Source of the DNA: Candidatus Alistipes excrementipullorum
Lineage (GTDB): Bacteria; Bacteroidota; Bacteroidia; Bacteroidales; Rikenellaceae
DNA: 8,052 nucleotides
Assembly (NCBI GenBank): GCA_019113665.1
Contig: DXGW01000131.1
Location: forward strand, 1 to 8,052
Direction: 5' to 3'
The notes under the pieces were generated by a model. It was not told where the DNA came from, did no database searches, and saw nothing but the letters and a program-made list of their open reading frames with translations. A program made the position numbers and the translations under genes. This document shows positions 1 through 6,024 of this stretch, piece after piece. Positions within the stretch are counted from its first letter, which is position 1. Every line of letters starts with the position of its first letter.

Positions 1-950
1 TATCCACATTGGCAATACTGCTGATCGCAACCGGCGTTTACGCCCAGGATTTCGTCACGATCAATCCCAACCCGCGCACATCGGGTATGGGTAACGCCAC
101 CGTTGCCGTTTCGGGCGACGCATATTCGATATTCGGCAATGCAGCCGCCCCGCTGTTCGAATACCACAGCGTACAGGTGCAGGCATCATACACGCCATGG
201 CAGAGCGATGTAGCCAGCGGTTACTATCTGTTGTCGCTCGGCGGATACGTCAAGATAGGCCAGAAGCACGCTCTTTCAATCGGCGGGCGCTGGTTCCAGG
301 AGCCCAAGCTCGCCGGACTCGAAGCCGGCATGGACGGCTATCCGTTCATACCCAAGGACGAGGAGGGCAACATCATATCTCTCGACATTACACGTCCCAA
401 CGGCAAGTCTCTCGATCTGGCTTACGCATACAAGGTATGCGAGCGTCTCGGTCTCGCGGTCACGGCCCGATACCTGCACTACTCCAACGGCATAGGTGAC
501 AAGTCCGACGCCGTCGATTTCGACATTGCGGCATACTCGTCGATACCGCTCTCCATGCTCGAAGGTTCAAGTCTGGAGATAGGCGCGCAGGTTGCAAACC
601 TCGGATTCGCATTCGGGGAGACGAAATATACTCAGCCGATAACGGCCAAGGCCGGCGTATCGCTGTTCGCCCCGTTCAGTGATTCGCACTCACTGCTCGC
701 CACGGTCAATGCCGGATACAGATGCAATTCGGTAGAGATGAAAGGCTTCATTGCGAATGCAGGTCTCGAATACTCGCTCATGCAGCTTTTAAAAGTCCGC
801 GCCGGTTACGCATACGACATATACAACTATGCCACCGTCGGCCTCGGCATACGCTTCATGCACATACAGGTCGATGCTTCGTACTGGGTTGCAGGCAAAA
901 GCTGTCCGTGGAGGAATACGTTCAGTGTAGGTCTGGGCGTCGATTTCTGA
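1..950 (+). CDS. PorV/PorQ-family outer-membrane beta-barrel protein, 5'-truncated
   Basis: The reading frame is open to the left edge (first full codon at base 3), so the start and the basic n-region of the signal peptide lie outside the window. A TTG at base 9 exists, but it sits inside the hydrophobic core and is not a convincing start. What is visible: a hydrophobic stretch (LAILLIATGVYA) ending before QDF, a typical signal-peptidase site; then TSGMGNATVAVSGDAYSIFGN, close to the N-terminal signature of PorV/PorQ-like proteins; then alternating polar/aromatic beta-strand sequence to a C-terminal Phe. The roughly 315 visible residues are near the size of PorQ. Known: PorV and PorQ are FadL-like barrels, and PorV shuttles cargo in type IX secretion, but the family has many members of unknown role. 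Inference: an outer-membrane protein, possibly linked to type IX secretion or lipid/small-molecule transport. No other T9SS gene is in view. It ends 24 bp before a hairpin terminator. Confidence 0.8.
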   Translation, partial: STLAILLIATGVYAQDFVTINPNPRTSGMGNATVAVSGDAYSIFGNAAAPLFEYHSVQVQASYTPWQSDVASGYYLLSLGGYVKIGQKHALSIGGRWFQEPKLAGLEAGMDGYPFIPKDEEGNIISLDITRPNGKSLDLAYAYKVCERLGLAVTARYLHYSNGIGDKSDAVDFDIAAYSSIPLSMLEGSSLEIGAQVANLGFAFGETKYTQPITAKAGVSLFAPFSDSHSLLATVNAGYRCNSVEMKGFIANAGLEYSLMQLLKVRAGYAYDIYNYATVGLGIRFMHIQVDASYWVAGKSCPWRNTFSVGLGVDF

Positions 951-973
951 CGTGAAGTCCGTCCAAAGAGAAA

Positions 974-1009
974 GCCCCGGCTGCATGATTGCAGCCGGGG
1001 CACGTTTTT
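974..1009. terminator. Bidirectional intrinsic terminator between convergent genes
   Basis: A perfect 12-bp GC-rich stem (GCCCCGGCTGCA at 974-985, its complement at 990-1001) with a TGAT loop is followed on the plus strand by a five-T run at 1005-1009. On the minus strand the stem is followed by TTTCTCTTT. It lies between the barrel gene ending at 950 and the phosphatase gene ending at 1022, so it can serve both. The plus direction has the better T run. Confidence 0.9.
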
Positions 1010-1021
1010 ATAGGATAGCGA

Positions 1022-1498
1022 CTATTCGCGTTCCGTCAATTTTGCCAGCAGATTGCCGCAGGCATCTTCCAACATGTCGAGAACCAGTTCGAAACCGTCA
1101 GCCCCCTCATAATACGGATCGGGGACATAACTCCACTCCGGAAAGCGGCTGAAAAACTCGCGCATACGATAAATCTTCGCGGCTTCATCGCGCGAAGGGG
1201 CCAGTCTGTGGACTGTTTCGTAATTCATGTCGTCCATGACAATGATCATGTCGAAACGTTCGAAATCCTCCTCACGGATTTGGCGTGCGCGGTGCAGAAG
1301 TTCATAACCGCGCTGAGATGCAGCCCTGCGCATGCGCACATCGGGCAAATCGCCGACATGTCCTGAATAAGTGCCGGCCGAATCGATCTCTATCATCTCT
1401 GAAACCCCGGCCTTCGCAGCCATGTGCCGCATCACGCCTTCAGCGGCCGGTGATCGGCAGATGTTCCCGAGACAAACAAACAGTATGCTCTTTTTCAT
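1022..1498 (-). CDS. Low-molecular-weight protein tyrosine phosphatase
   Basis: The protein has 158 residues, the usual family length. The P-loop CLGNICRS (residues 9-16) is the CX5R(S/T) signature, with Cys9 as predicted nucleophile and Arg15 as phosphate binder. DPYY at 127-130 supplies the general acid Asp127 and the conserved tyrosines. The ATG at 1498 is chosen because MKKSILFVCLGN is the normal family N-terminus. An upstream in-frame ATG at 1564 would add 22 residues with no counterpart in the family and would place the likely promoter inside the gene. Known: these cytoplasmic enzymes hydrolyse phosphotyrosine, and bacterial members often reverse tyrosine-kinase signalling that controls exopolysaccharide. 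They share a fold with arsenate reductases, but the DPYY motif favours a phosphatase. No kinase or polysaccharide gene is adjacent, so its target is unknown. It appears monocistronic, ending at a shared terminator. Confidence 0.93.
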   Translation of the reverse strand: MKKSILFVCLGNICRSPAAEGVMRHMAAKAGVSEMIEIDSAGTYSGHVGDLPDVRMRRAASQRGYELLHRARQIREEDFERFDMIIVMDDMNYETVHRLAPSRDEAAKIYRMREFFSRFPEWSYVPDPYYEGADGFELVLDMLEDACGNLLAKLTERE

Positions 1499-1503
1499 GG
1501 CGG

Positions 1504-1511
1504 CAAAGATA
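1504..1511 (-). promoter_or_regulatory. Candidate -7 element for the phosphatase gene
   Basis: The minus strand reads TATCTTTG, an exact match to the Bacteroidota TAnnTTTG element. It ends only 5 nt before the ATG at 1498, which would put the transcription start at or next to the start codon (a leaderless message). I do not find a TTTG or TTG at the expected 19-21 bp upstream, so support rests on the -7 element alone. Confidence 0.5.
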
Positions 1512-1600
1512 GCGTTTTTATGGAATGTTTTTTGCTTTTGCAACAAAGAATCGACAAAACACAAGACCTCGTATATGTCATGTCGATATTCGTCGGTCTG

Positions 1601-1735
1601 TCATCTTGGTGCATAACGCAGGCGACGATTAAGTTCGCCGGTACTGGTACATACGCCTTTCAGGTCATATCCTGAGGAGGGCGTTACGCTCTCGACGACA
1701 GGTTGCAGTGGAGTAGAATGTTCGAATAGAGCAAA
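1601..1735 (-). pseudogene. Possible C-terminal remnant of a degraded gene
   Basis: On the minus strand, 44 codons run open between a TAG (1736-1738) and a TGA (1601-1603). The peptide has protein-like composition, including SGYDLKGVCTSTGELNRRL and ending RYAPR, and uses codons similar to the neighbouring genes. No ATG, GTG or TTG occurs in the stretch, so it is not an intact gene. I do not recognise the family. It could equally be a chance open frame: 135 bp is short at this base composition. Confidence 0.2.
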
Positions 1736-1804
1736 CTAAAATCCCGAAAAGCCGTTTCGTGAAGGTTATGTCAAGGTTATAATGATGTATTGGCAAAAAA
1801 TTAA

Positions 1805-1812
1805 TACATTTG
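1805..1812 (+). promoter_or_regulatory. Candidate -7 element for the envelope gene cluster
   Basis: TACATTTG matches TAnnTTTG and lies 32 bp before the ATG at 1845, giving a predicted leader of roughly 25-30 nt. The leader ends in an A-rich run just before the start, common in Bacteroidota in place of a Shine-Dalgarno site. The -33 region is weak: the clearest TTG (1790-1792) is only 12 bp away, too close for the usual 19-21 bp. Confidence 0.55.
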
Positions 1813-1844
1813 CGGAAATTTGTATTCGTGTAAAACATAAAAAA

Positions 1845-2369
1845 ATGAAAGCCAAATTTCTATTTGCCACATGCATGTTGCTCGCAGCGACAACCGTGGC
1901 CATGGCACAGGAGCCCCGACTTCCTAAAAAAGTCGAAAACGTCACCATTCTCGATCTCAACGGCGAGAAAACCCAACTGCCCGAATGGGGTAAAAAGAAC
2001 CTCATGATTTTCTACATCGATCCCGATGTCCACAGTCAGAACTCGGATTTCCTCGACGATATGGAAGTCAACCACCGTGCCGAAGGTGACAACCTTTACG
2101 GATTCGGTATAATGAACCTCAAGGACGCCCCGATGGTTCCCAACAGCGTAGCTCGCTCGCTCGCCCGCAAGCGCACCGCCAAGAATGGTGCAACGGTTCT
2201 CGCCGACCAAAGCCGTGAACTCATCAATGCATGGGGATTGGGTGACTGCAACAACAAGTTCGTTCTGCTCATAGTCTCCAAAGAGGGAGAACTCGTCTAT
2301 GTGAAGAAAGGCGAACTGTCGAAGGCCGACATCGACGGATTCTACAAATTCATCGAAAAATACAAATAG
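1845..2369 (+). CDS. Secreted YtfJ-like thioredoxin-fold protein
   Basis: The protein has 174 residues. A signal peptide spans residues 1-21 (MKAKFLF, a hydrophobic core, then AMA before QEP), so it is exported, probably to the periplasm. The ATG at 1845 is preferred over an in-frame ATG at 1782, because the earlier start would add a charged 21-residue extension ahead of the signal peptide and would lie upstream of the -7 element. The mature part has a thioredoxin/AhpC-like layout: a strand LMIFYIDPD at 53-61, a helix region with ARSLARKR near 103-110, VLADQSRELINAWGL at 118-132 and a C-terminal LLIVSKEGELVYVKKGEL at 141-158. The last two segments resemble E. coli YtfJ (VDSNGVALDAWQL and VVVLDKDGRVQWAKDGAL), a periplasmic protein of unknown function. 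There is no CXXC: the only mature cysteine is Cys135, so classical dithiol redox activity is unlikely. It is the first gene of the cluster; the next begins 9 bp after its stop. Confidence 0.75.
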   Translation: MKAKFLFATCMLLAATTVAMAQEPRLPKKVENVTILDLNGEKTQLPEWGKKNLMIFYIDPDVHSQNSDFLDDMEVNHRAEGDNLYGFGIMNLKDAPMVPNSVARSLARKRTAKNGATVLADQSRELINAWGLGDCNNKFVLLIVSKEGELVYVKKGELSKADIDGFYKFIEKYK

Positions 2370-2378
2370 TACACTGCC

Positions 2379-3767
2379 TTGTTCCGCATTGTTGCCATAT
2401 GCATCTTGACGATGCTGCTTTGTGCAGTCAACACGACAGCCAGGGCGCATGCGGTTTCGTGCGTATGCATGAACGGCGTCGATTCGGTCATGTCGGTCAG
2501 TATTCCGTCAACCGTGCCGTATGAGGCACCCGATTCGACGGCAGCGGCAAGGTTGACGACAGACAGCGGGCGGGAAGTGACCGACAGCCTGTATATCTCT
2601 GACAGGGATACCATCAGGTACAAATACACCCCGCTCGCCGATTCTGCTGACGAGACGGAACCCGCCGCGCAGGTTACGGACACCATTCCGGCCAGGAAAC
2701 CCAACTTCTTCAAGCGGGTAATAGACTATTTCGGCAAGTCGGCCGAAGACAAGACCTTCGAAAAGAGAATGGATTTCACGGTCGTAGGCGGCCCTTCATA
2801 TTCGAGCAAGACAAGTCTTTCGATAGGCATACTGGCCGCCGGACTGTACCGCGTAGACCGCAGGGATTCGATCACCTCACCATCGAATGTTTCGGCATTT
2901 GCCAACGTGTCGATCATCGGATTCTACTATGTTGGCATATACGGCAATACGTTTTTCAAGCAGGACCGTCACCGAATCGACTACGAGTTGAGTTTCAAGT
3001 CACAGCCGACCGATTTCTGGGGATTCGGATATGACGATGCAGTGAACAACAGCGCCGGAAGCTATACGGGCAAGAAGTACCTTGTCGACATCAAGTATCT
3101 GTACGAGCTTTTCCCTAATACCTATATAGGTACGACTCTCAACTTCAACTATTCCCGGGCCATAAATCTGACAAAGCCCGAATATCTTGACGGGCAGAAA
3201 TCGAGATACGCTGGACTCGGACTGGGTACGTTCATCGAATACGACTCGCGAGACGTCATCACCAATCCATACAAGGGCCTTTATGTCAGCATACACGGCA
3301 TCATACAGCCCAAAGCCTTCGGCGACAGCGGACACACACTGTGGCGCGCCCGTACGACGATAGATTATTACAAACAGTTGTGGAAAGGCGGCATTCTCGC
3401 ACTCGACCTGTACGGAGAGTTCAATTCGGCCAACACGCCGTGGACCATGTATGCCACATTCGGCAACAGCATGAGAATGCGCGGATACTACGAAGGCCAG
3501 TTCAACGATCTCAATACCATAACATTCCAGGCCGAACTGCGTCAGCGCGTATGGCGGCGCATCGGTATCACGGTATGGGGCGGAGCCGGCAACGTATTCC
3601 GTTCATTCGGCAGTTTCGATTGGGGACAGACGTTGCCCAACTACGGAGTCGGCCTGCGCTGGGAATTCAAGAAACGAATGAACGTCCGCCTCGATTATGG
3701 TTTCGGCCGCAGAGTCAACGGTCATCTCATCAATGGTTTGGTAATGTCCATAAATGAAGCGTTTTAA
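2379..3767 (+). CDS. Omp85/D15-type outer-membrane barrel protein lacking POTRA domains
   Basis: The protein has 462 residues. A TTG start at 2379 is chosen because it gives a basic residue and a full hydrophobic signal core (FRIVAICILTMLLCAV) ending in ARA; the next in-frame ATG (2412) would leave only a stub of signal peptide. Residues about 25-130 are low-complexity, Ser/Thr/Asp-rich, with no visible POTRA repeats. From about 131 to the end is a barrel like the bacterial surface antigen (D15) domain: EYDSRDVITNPYKGLYVSI (287-305) matches the family strand-turn signature, and MRGYYEGQFND (367-377) carries the RGY/RGF-type loop-6 motif. It ends in Phe, as expected for outer-membrane insertion. 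Known: BamA and TamA need POTRA domains to insert proteins; POTRA-less homologues exist but their roles are largely undefined. Inference: an outer-membrane barrel acting with its neighbours in the envelope. It overlaps the next gene by 14 bp, suggesting translational coupling. Confidence 0.82.
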   Translation: MFRIVAICILTMLLCAVNTTARAHAVSCVCMNGVDSVMSVSIPSTVPYEAPDSTAAARLTTDSGREVTDSLYISDRDTIRYKYTPLADSADETEPAAQVTDTIPARKPNFFKRVIDYFGKSAEDKTFEKRMDFTVVGGPSYSSKTSLSIGILAAGLYRVDRRDSITSPSNVSAFANVSIIGFYYVGIYGNTFFKQDRHRIDYELSFKSQPTDFWGFGYDDAVNNSAGSYTGKKYLVDIKYLYELFPNTYIGTTLNFNYSRAINLTKPEYLDGQKSRYAGLGLGTFIEYDSRDVITNPYKGLYVSIHGIIQPKAFGDSGHTLWRARTTIDYYKQLWKGGILALDLYGEFNSANTPWTMYATFGNSMRMRGYYEGQFNDLNTITFQAELRQRVWRRIGITVWGGAGNVFRSFGSFDWGQTLPNYGVGLRWEFKKRMNVRLDYGFGRRVNGHLINGLVMSINEAF

Positions 3768-5469
3768 ACAATACATAAAAAACTGGAAACTGACCCCGAG
3801 CCGGCGGGCGGCAATGCTGCTTGCATACTTCGTCTTTGCCCTCATGTTGCCGAACTTCGTTCTGGCATATACCGAGCTCTACAACTGGTGGTCGATATTA
3901 GCCGGAAGCCTGATTCCACTCGGCGTATATCTGCTGGCCAACATGTTCACACGTCGCGTGGGCATCACCGTCATGTGCATGTTGCCGCTCATCATACTGT
4001 GCGCTTTCCAGATCGTGCTGCTCTACATCTACGGCAACTCCGCCATCGCTACGGACATGTTCATAAACCTGATGACGACAAACCCCGAAGAGGCATCGGA
4101 GCTGCTGACCAACCTGTGTCCTCCCATCATAATCGTATGTCTTATCTACGGGCCGATATTGTTTGAAGCATTCATACAGGTAAGACGCAAGATGAGGCTC
4201 TCGATAAAGAGCCATACACGAGTCGTACATATCGGATATGCGTTCCTGGCTTTGGGCATGCTATTTCTCATACCGGCATACAGAACTACGGACGGACGTG
4301 TAGTCTTCAACGAGATATTCCCCGTCAACGTGATATACAACTTCAACATGGCCGTATCGGAGGAACTCAATGTCAAGCACTACGGACAGACATCGAAGCA
4401 GTTCAAGTACAATGCCGTGCGTGAAAACACGCCACCGCAGCGCGAAATATATGTATATATCATAGGCGAAGCCTCGCGTGCCGCCAACTGGGAACTTTAC
4501 GGATATCATCGGGAGACCAACCCGCGCTTGAAACGCAGGGACGACATATACCTGTTCAAGAATGTTGTGACGCAAAGCAACACCACGCACAAAAGCGTAC
4601 CGTTGTTCCTTTCATCAATAGGGACAGGCCAGCACCACGACCTTTTCTATCGCAAAGGACTTGCAGCCCTGTTCAACGAAGTGGGTTTCAAGACCTATTT
4701 CCTGTCCAACCAGTCACCTCAGGGGGCCATGGTCGACAACCTCGCCAAAGAGGCTGACGAAGTGGTATACATAGGTTCGCCGCGTCAGGACATGCAGCTG
4801 TTGAGAATGATGCGCCGTATCATAGAGACGGACAAGAAGAACAATCTGCTGTTCATACTCCACTGTTACGGATCGCATTTCAGTTACCACCAGCGCTATC
4901 CACGTGAGTTTGCAAAATTCCAACCCGACAACGACGCCACGATCAAACCGCAGAATGTCGAGATGATACGCAATGCATACGACAACTCGATATTCTACAC
5001 CGACTATTTCCTCGACAGTACGATATCGTATCTCGATTCACTGACGGCATGTTCGGCTCTACTCTACTGCTCGGACCACGGCGAGGACATATTCGACGAC
5101 GATCGCGGCAGGTTCCTCCATGCCTCGCCTACCACTACGTACTATCAGCTGCATGTGGCCAGCCTTGCATGGTTCTCCGATGAGTTTTGCGAAACGTATC
5201 CCGGAAAGGTCGAAGCTGCACGCCGTCACCGCTGGTCTCCGGCCACGACTCACTCCATGTTCCATACCATGGCCGACATGGCTTCGATAAACAGCAGTTT
5301 CATTGAACACAATGTCTCGCTCGTAAGCGACGAATTCGACGAAACGGCTCCGAGATACTATCTGAACGACCACAACGAAGCCGTCCCCCTGGATCGCCAT
5401 ATCGGGATTACAGACAATGACGTATATCAATTCGCCATACACGGCATAAGGCTCGATCTGAACGAATAG
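3754..5469 (+). CDS. EptA-family phosphoethanolamine transferase
   Basis: The protein has 571 residues, near the usual family length. Five membrane segments are predicted at about 20-40, 45-63, 70-92, 121-141 and 158-176, followed by a periplasmic alkaline-phosphatase-fold (sulfatase-like) domain. Catalytic landmarks are intact: GEASRAANWELYGYHRETNP (238-257) with metal ligand Glu239; Thr278 in NTTHKSVP, aligning with the nucleophile of EptA/MCR enzymes; GSH with His375 in HCYGSHFSYHQRYP; NAYDNSIFYTDY (407-418); SDHGED (440-445) with Asp441 and His442; and His456 in RFLHAS. Known: these zinc enzymes move phosphoethanolamine from phosphatidylethanolamine to lipid A or another glycolipid, and lipid A modification lowers cationic-peptide binding. 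The true acceptor cannot be read from sequence. Oddly, the two cysteines that bracket the nucleophile in EptA/MCR are absent (Gln274 and Leu284 here). The ATG at 3754 lies inside the previous gene, so co-translation is likely. A terminator follows. Confidence 0.92.
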   Translation: MKRFKQYIKNWKLTPSRRAAMLLAYFVFALMLPNFVLAYTELYNWWSILAGSLIPLGVYLLANMFTRRVGITVMCMLPLIILCAFQIVLLYIYGNSAIATDMFINLMTTNPEEASELLTNLCPPIIIVCLIYGPILFEAFIQVRRKMRLSIKSHTRVVHIGYAFLALGMLFLIPAYRTTDGRVVFNEIFPVNVIYNFNMAVSEELNVKHYGQTSKQFKYNAVRENTPPQREIYVYIIGEASRAANWELYGYHRETNPRLKRRDDIYLFKNVVTQSNTTHKSVPLFLSSIGTGQHHDLFYRKGLAALFNEVGFKTYFLSNQSPQGAMVDNLAKEADEVVYIGSPRQDMQLLRMMRRIIETDKKNNLLFILHCYGSHFSYHQRYPREFAKFQPDNDATIKPQNVEMIRNAYDNSIFYTDYFLDSTISYLDSLTACSALLYCSDHGEDIFDDDRGRFLHASPTTTYYQLHVASLAWFSDEFCETYPGKVEAARRHRWSPATTHSMFHTMADMASINSSFIEHNVSLVSDEFDETAPRYYLNDHNEAVPLDRHIGITDNDVYQFAIHGIRLDLNE

Positions 5470-5490
5470 AGCCTTCCGGCCCCAAAACAG

Positions 5491-5526
5491 AAAAGGCTGC
5501 CTGTCCTTATCGACCGGCAGCCTTTT
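5491..5526. terminator. Bidirectional intrinsic terminator
   Basis: AAAAGGCTGCC at 5491-5501 pairs perfectly with GGCAGCCTTTT at 5516-5526. After one mismatch the stem extends by GTC/GAC (5503-5505 with 5512-5514) around a CTTATC loop. The A and T tracts are within the stem, giving U runs in both directions. It lies between the convergent transferase and histone-like genes and can end both. Confidence 0.88.
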
Positions 5527-5544
5527 GCGCAAAAATAATCCGAA

Positions 5545-5721
5545 TTATTTTTTGGCCTCTTCTACAGAAACCTTGCGGAACTCCTTGAGAAGTTTGCTGA
5601 GCTCCAGAGCAGCCTTGCGAGCACGTGTACCGGCAGCTTTGTTGTTCTTCTCTACCTGTGCTGCTGCGTTCTCCTGGAAAGCGGCAATCTGCGCGTTGAT
5701 CTGTTCTACTAAGTTTTTCAT
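5545..5721 (-). CDS. Histone H1-like nucleoid protein (Hc1-type)
   Basis: Reading the minus strand from the ATG at 5721 to the TAA at 5545 gives 58 residues beginning MKNLVEQINAQIAAFQE and ending FRKVSVEEAKK. The centre, VEKNNKAAGTRARKAALEL (residues 23-41), matches the conserved core of the short histone H1-like proteins common in Bacteroidota (related to the Hc1 family). It is rich in Lys, Ala and Glu and probably forms two helices around the basic GTRARK turn. Known: such proteins are abundant and presumed to bind DNA and compact the nucleoid. The gene has a full consensus promoter and A-rich, Shine-Dalgarno-free leader, fitting strong expression. Its codon choice (AAG/CTC/GCT/CGT) looks like that of a highly expressed gene. 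It is monocistronic and ends at the shared terminator. Confidence 0.9.
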   Translation of the reverse strand: MKNLVEQINAQIAAFQENAAAQVEKNNKAAGTRARKAALELSKLLKEFRKVSVEEAKK

Positions 5722-5753
5722 GACATTAATACATTTGTGGTTGTTACTTGGAA

Positions 5754-5785
5754 CAAAAGTATAAAAATGATTGATTTATCACAAA
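5754..5785 (-). promoter_or_regulatory. Consensus Bacteroidota promoter for the histone-like gene
   Basis: On the minus strand TTTG (5785-5782), exactly 20 bp, then TACTTTTG (5761-5754) matches the full Bacteroidota consensus. The predicted transcription start is about 5748-5751, giving a leader near 28 nt with no Shine-Dalgarno site. Confidence 0.85.
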
Positions 5786-5828
5786 CTTTTGATAAAAAAA
5801 ACGCCACATATCGCTAAAAATGCACGTT

Positions 5829-5880
5829 TTACGGCGATGCAGGCCCTCAAAAAAGGCCTTTTTACATATTTTTGCCGTAA
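5829..5880. repeat. Nested inverted repeat / possible structured RNA or terminator
   Basis: TTACGGC at 5829-5835 pairs with GCCGTAA at 5874-5880, extendable by a G-T wobble and an A-T pair. Inside is AGGCC (5841-5845) with GGCCT (5855-5859), the latter also part of a perfect 14-bp palindrome, AAAAAGGCCTTTTT (5850-5863), giving a short stem with a T run. It resembles a terminator but no plus-strand gene ends here, so its role is unclear. The right arm also overlaps a TAnnTTTG match (TATTTTTG, 5867-5874) without a clear -33 partner. Confidence 0.45.
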
Positions 5881-5889
5881 TCGTACATC

Positions 5890-6015
5890 ATGAGCGAACG
5901 CTCTTACAATTACGCCATTGCGCAAAAACAGGCTTCTTGCGTTTTTTCATTGAAAAAGGAGTGTTCAGACACCGAATATGCGGGCAGATACACCACTTCA
6001 CGCAAATCACCATAA
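5890..6015 (+). CDS. Doubtful small ORF, 41 aa
   Basis: ATG to TAA encodes 41 residues starting MSERSYNYAIAQKQ and ending TTSRKSP, with no signal peptide, membrane segment or motif. It lies 15 bp downstream of a TATTTTTG (-7-like) element, and its stop codon falls inside the palindrome before feoAB. I do not recognise the product. If expressed it could be a leader peptide for feoAB, but overlapping open frames of similar size occur here on both strands, so chance is the more likely explanation. Confidence 0.15.
   Translation: MSERSYNYAIAQKQASCVFSLKKECSDTEYAGRYTTSRKSP
5943..5957. promoter_or_regulatory. AT-rich 7-1-7 palindrome upstream of feoAB
   Basis: TTTTTCA, one base, TGAAAAA is a perfect 15-bp palindrome about 65 bp upstream of the feoAB -33 element. 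Its 7-1-7 geometry resembles Fur-type boxes, although the sequence is not the classical GATAAT repeat. A regulatory role is only inferred. Confidence 0.3.
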
Positions 6016-6024
6016 ATGGTGATT
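6005..6024. promoter_or_regulatory. Candidate feoAB operator palindrome
   Basis: AATCACCATAAATGGTGATT is a perfect 9-bp inverted repeat with a 2-base centre. Its right arm overlaps the -33 TTG of the feoAB promoter, so a bound dimer would block the polymerase. Ferrous iron uptake genes are usually repressed by iron-sensing Fur or DtxR-family dimers. The sequence matches neither classical consensus, so the regulator is unknown. Confidence 0.55.

Larger units (their letters stand above)
1499..1844. other. Intergenic region with divergent promoters
   Basis: This 346-bp gap separates the minus-strand phosphatase from the plus-strand envelope cluster. It holds a -7 element at each end, pointing outwards. 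The middle (about 1600-1740) contains a minus-strand open stretch that may be a gene remnant, and a short 6-bp complement between TAACGC at 1614-1619 and GCGTTA at 1681-1686. I checked for a tRNA because of a TTCGAAT at about 1721-1727, but there is no flanking T-arm stem. No terminator-like hairpin is evident. Confidence 0.6.

Noticed and set aside
1499..1564. N-terminal 22-residue extension of the phosphatase from an upstream ATG
   Set aside because: Family members begin just before the P-loop strand as at 1498, and the extension would cover the -7 promoter element.
1715..1735. Possible tRNA T-loop (TTCGAAT)
   Set aside because: No complementary 5-bp T-arm stem flanks it, and no acceptor or anticodon arms can be drawn.
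1860..2450. 196-residue open frame on the minus strand
   Set aside because: It is antisense to the YtfJ-like gene and the start of the barrel gene, both of which have signal peptides and family signatures. It has no leader or promoter of its own.
5525..5764. 79-residue open frame on the plus strand
   Set aside because: It is the opposite-strand shadow of the histone H1-like gene, which has a consensus promoter and a clear family match.
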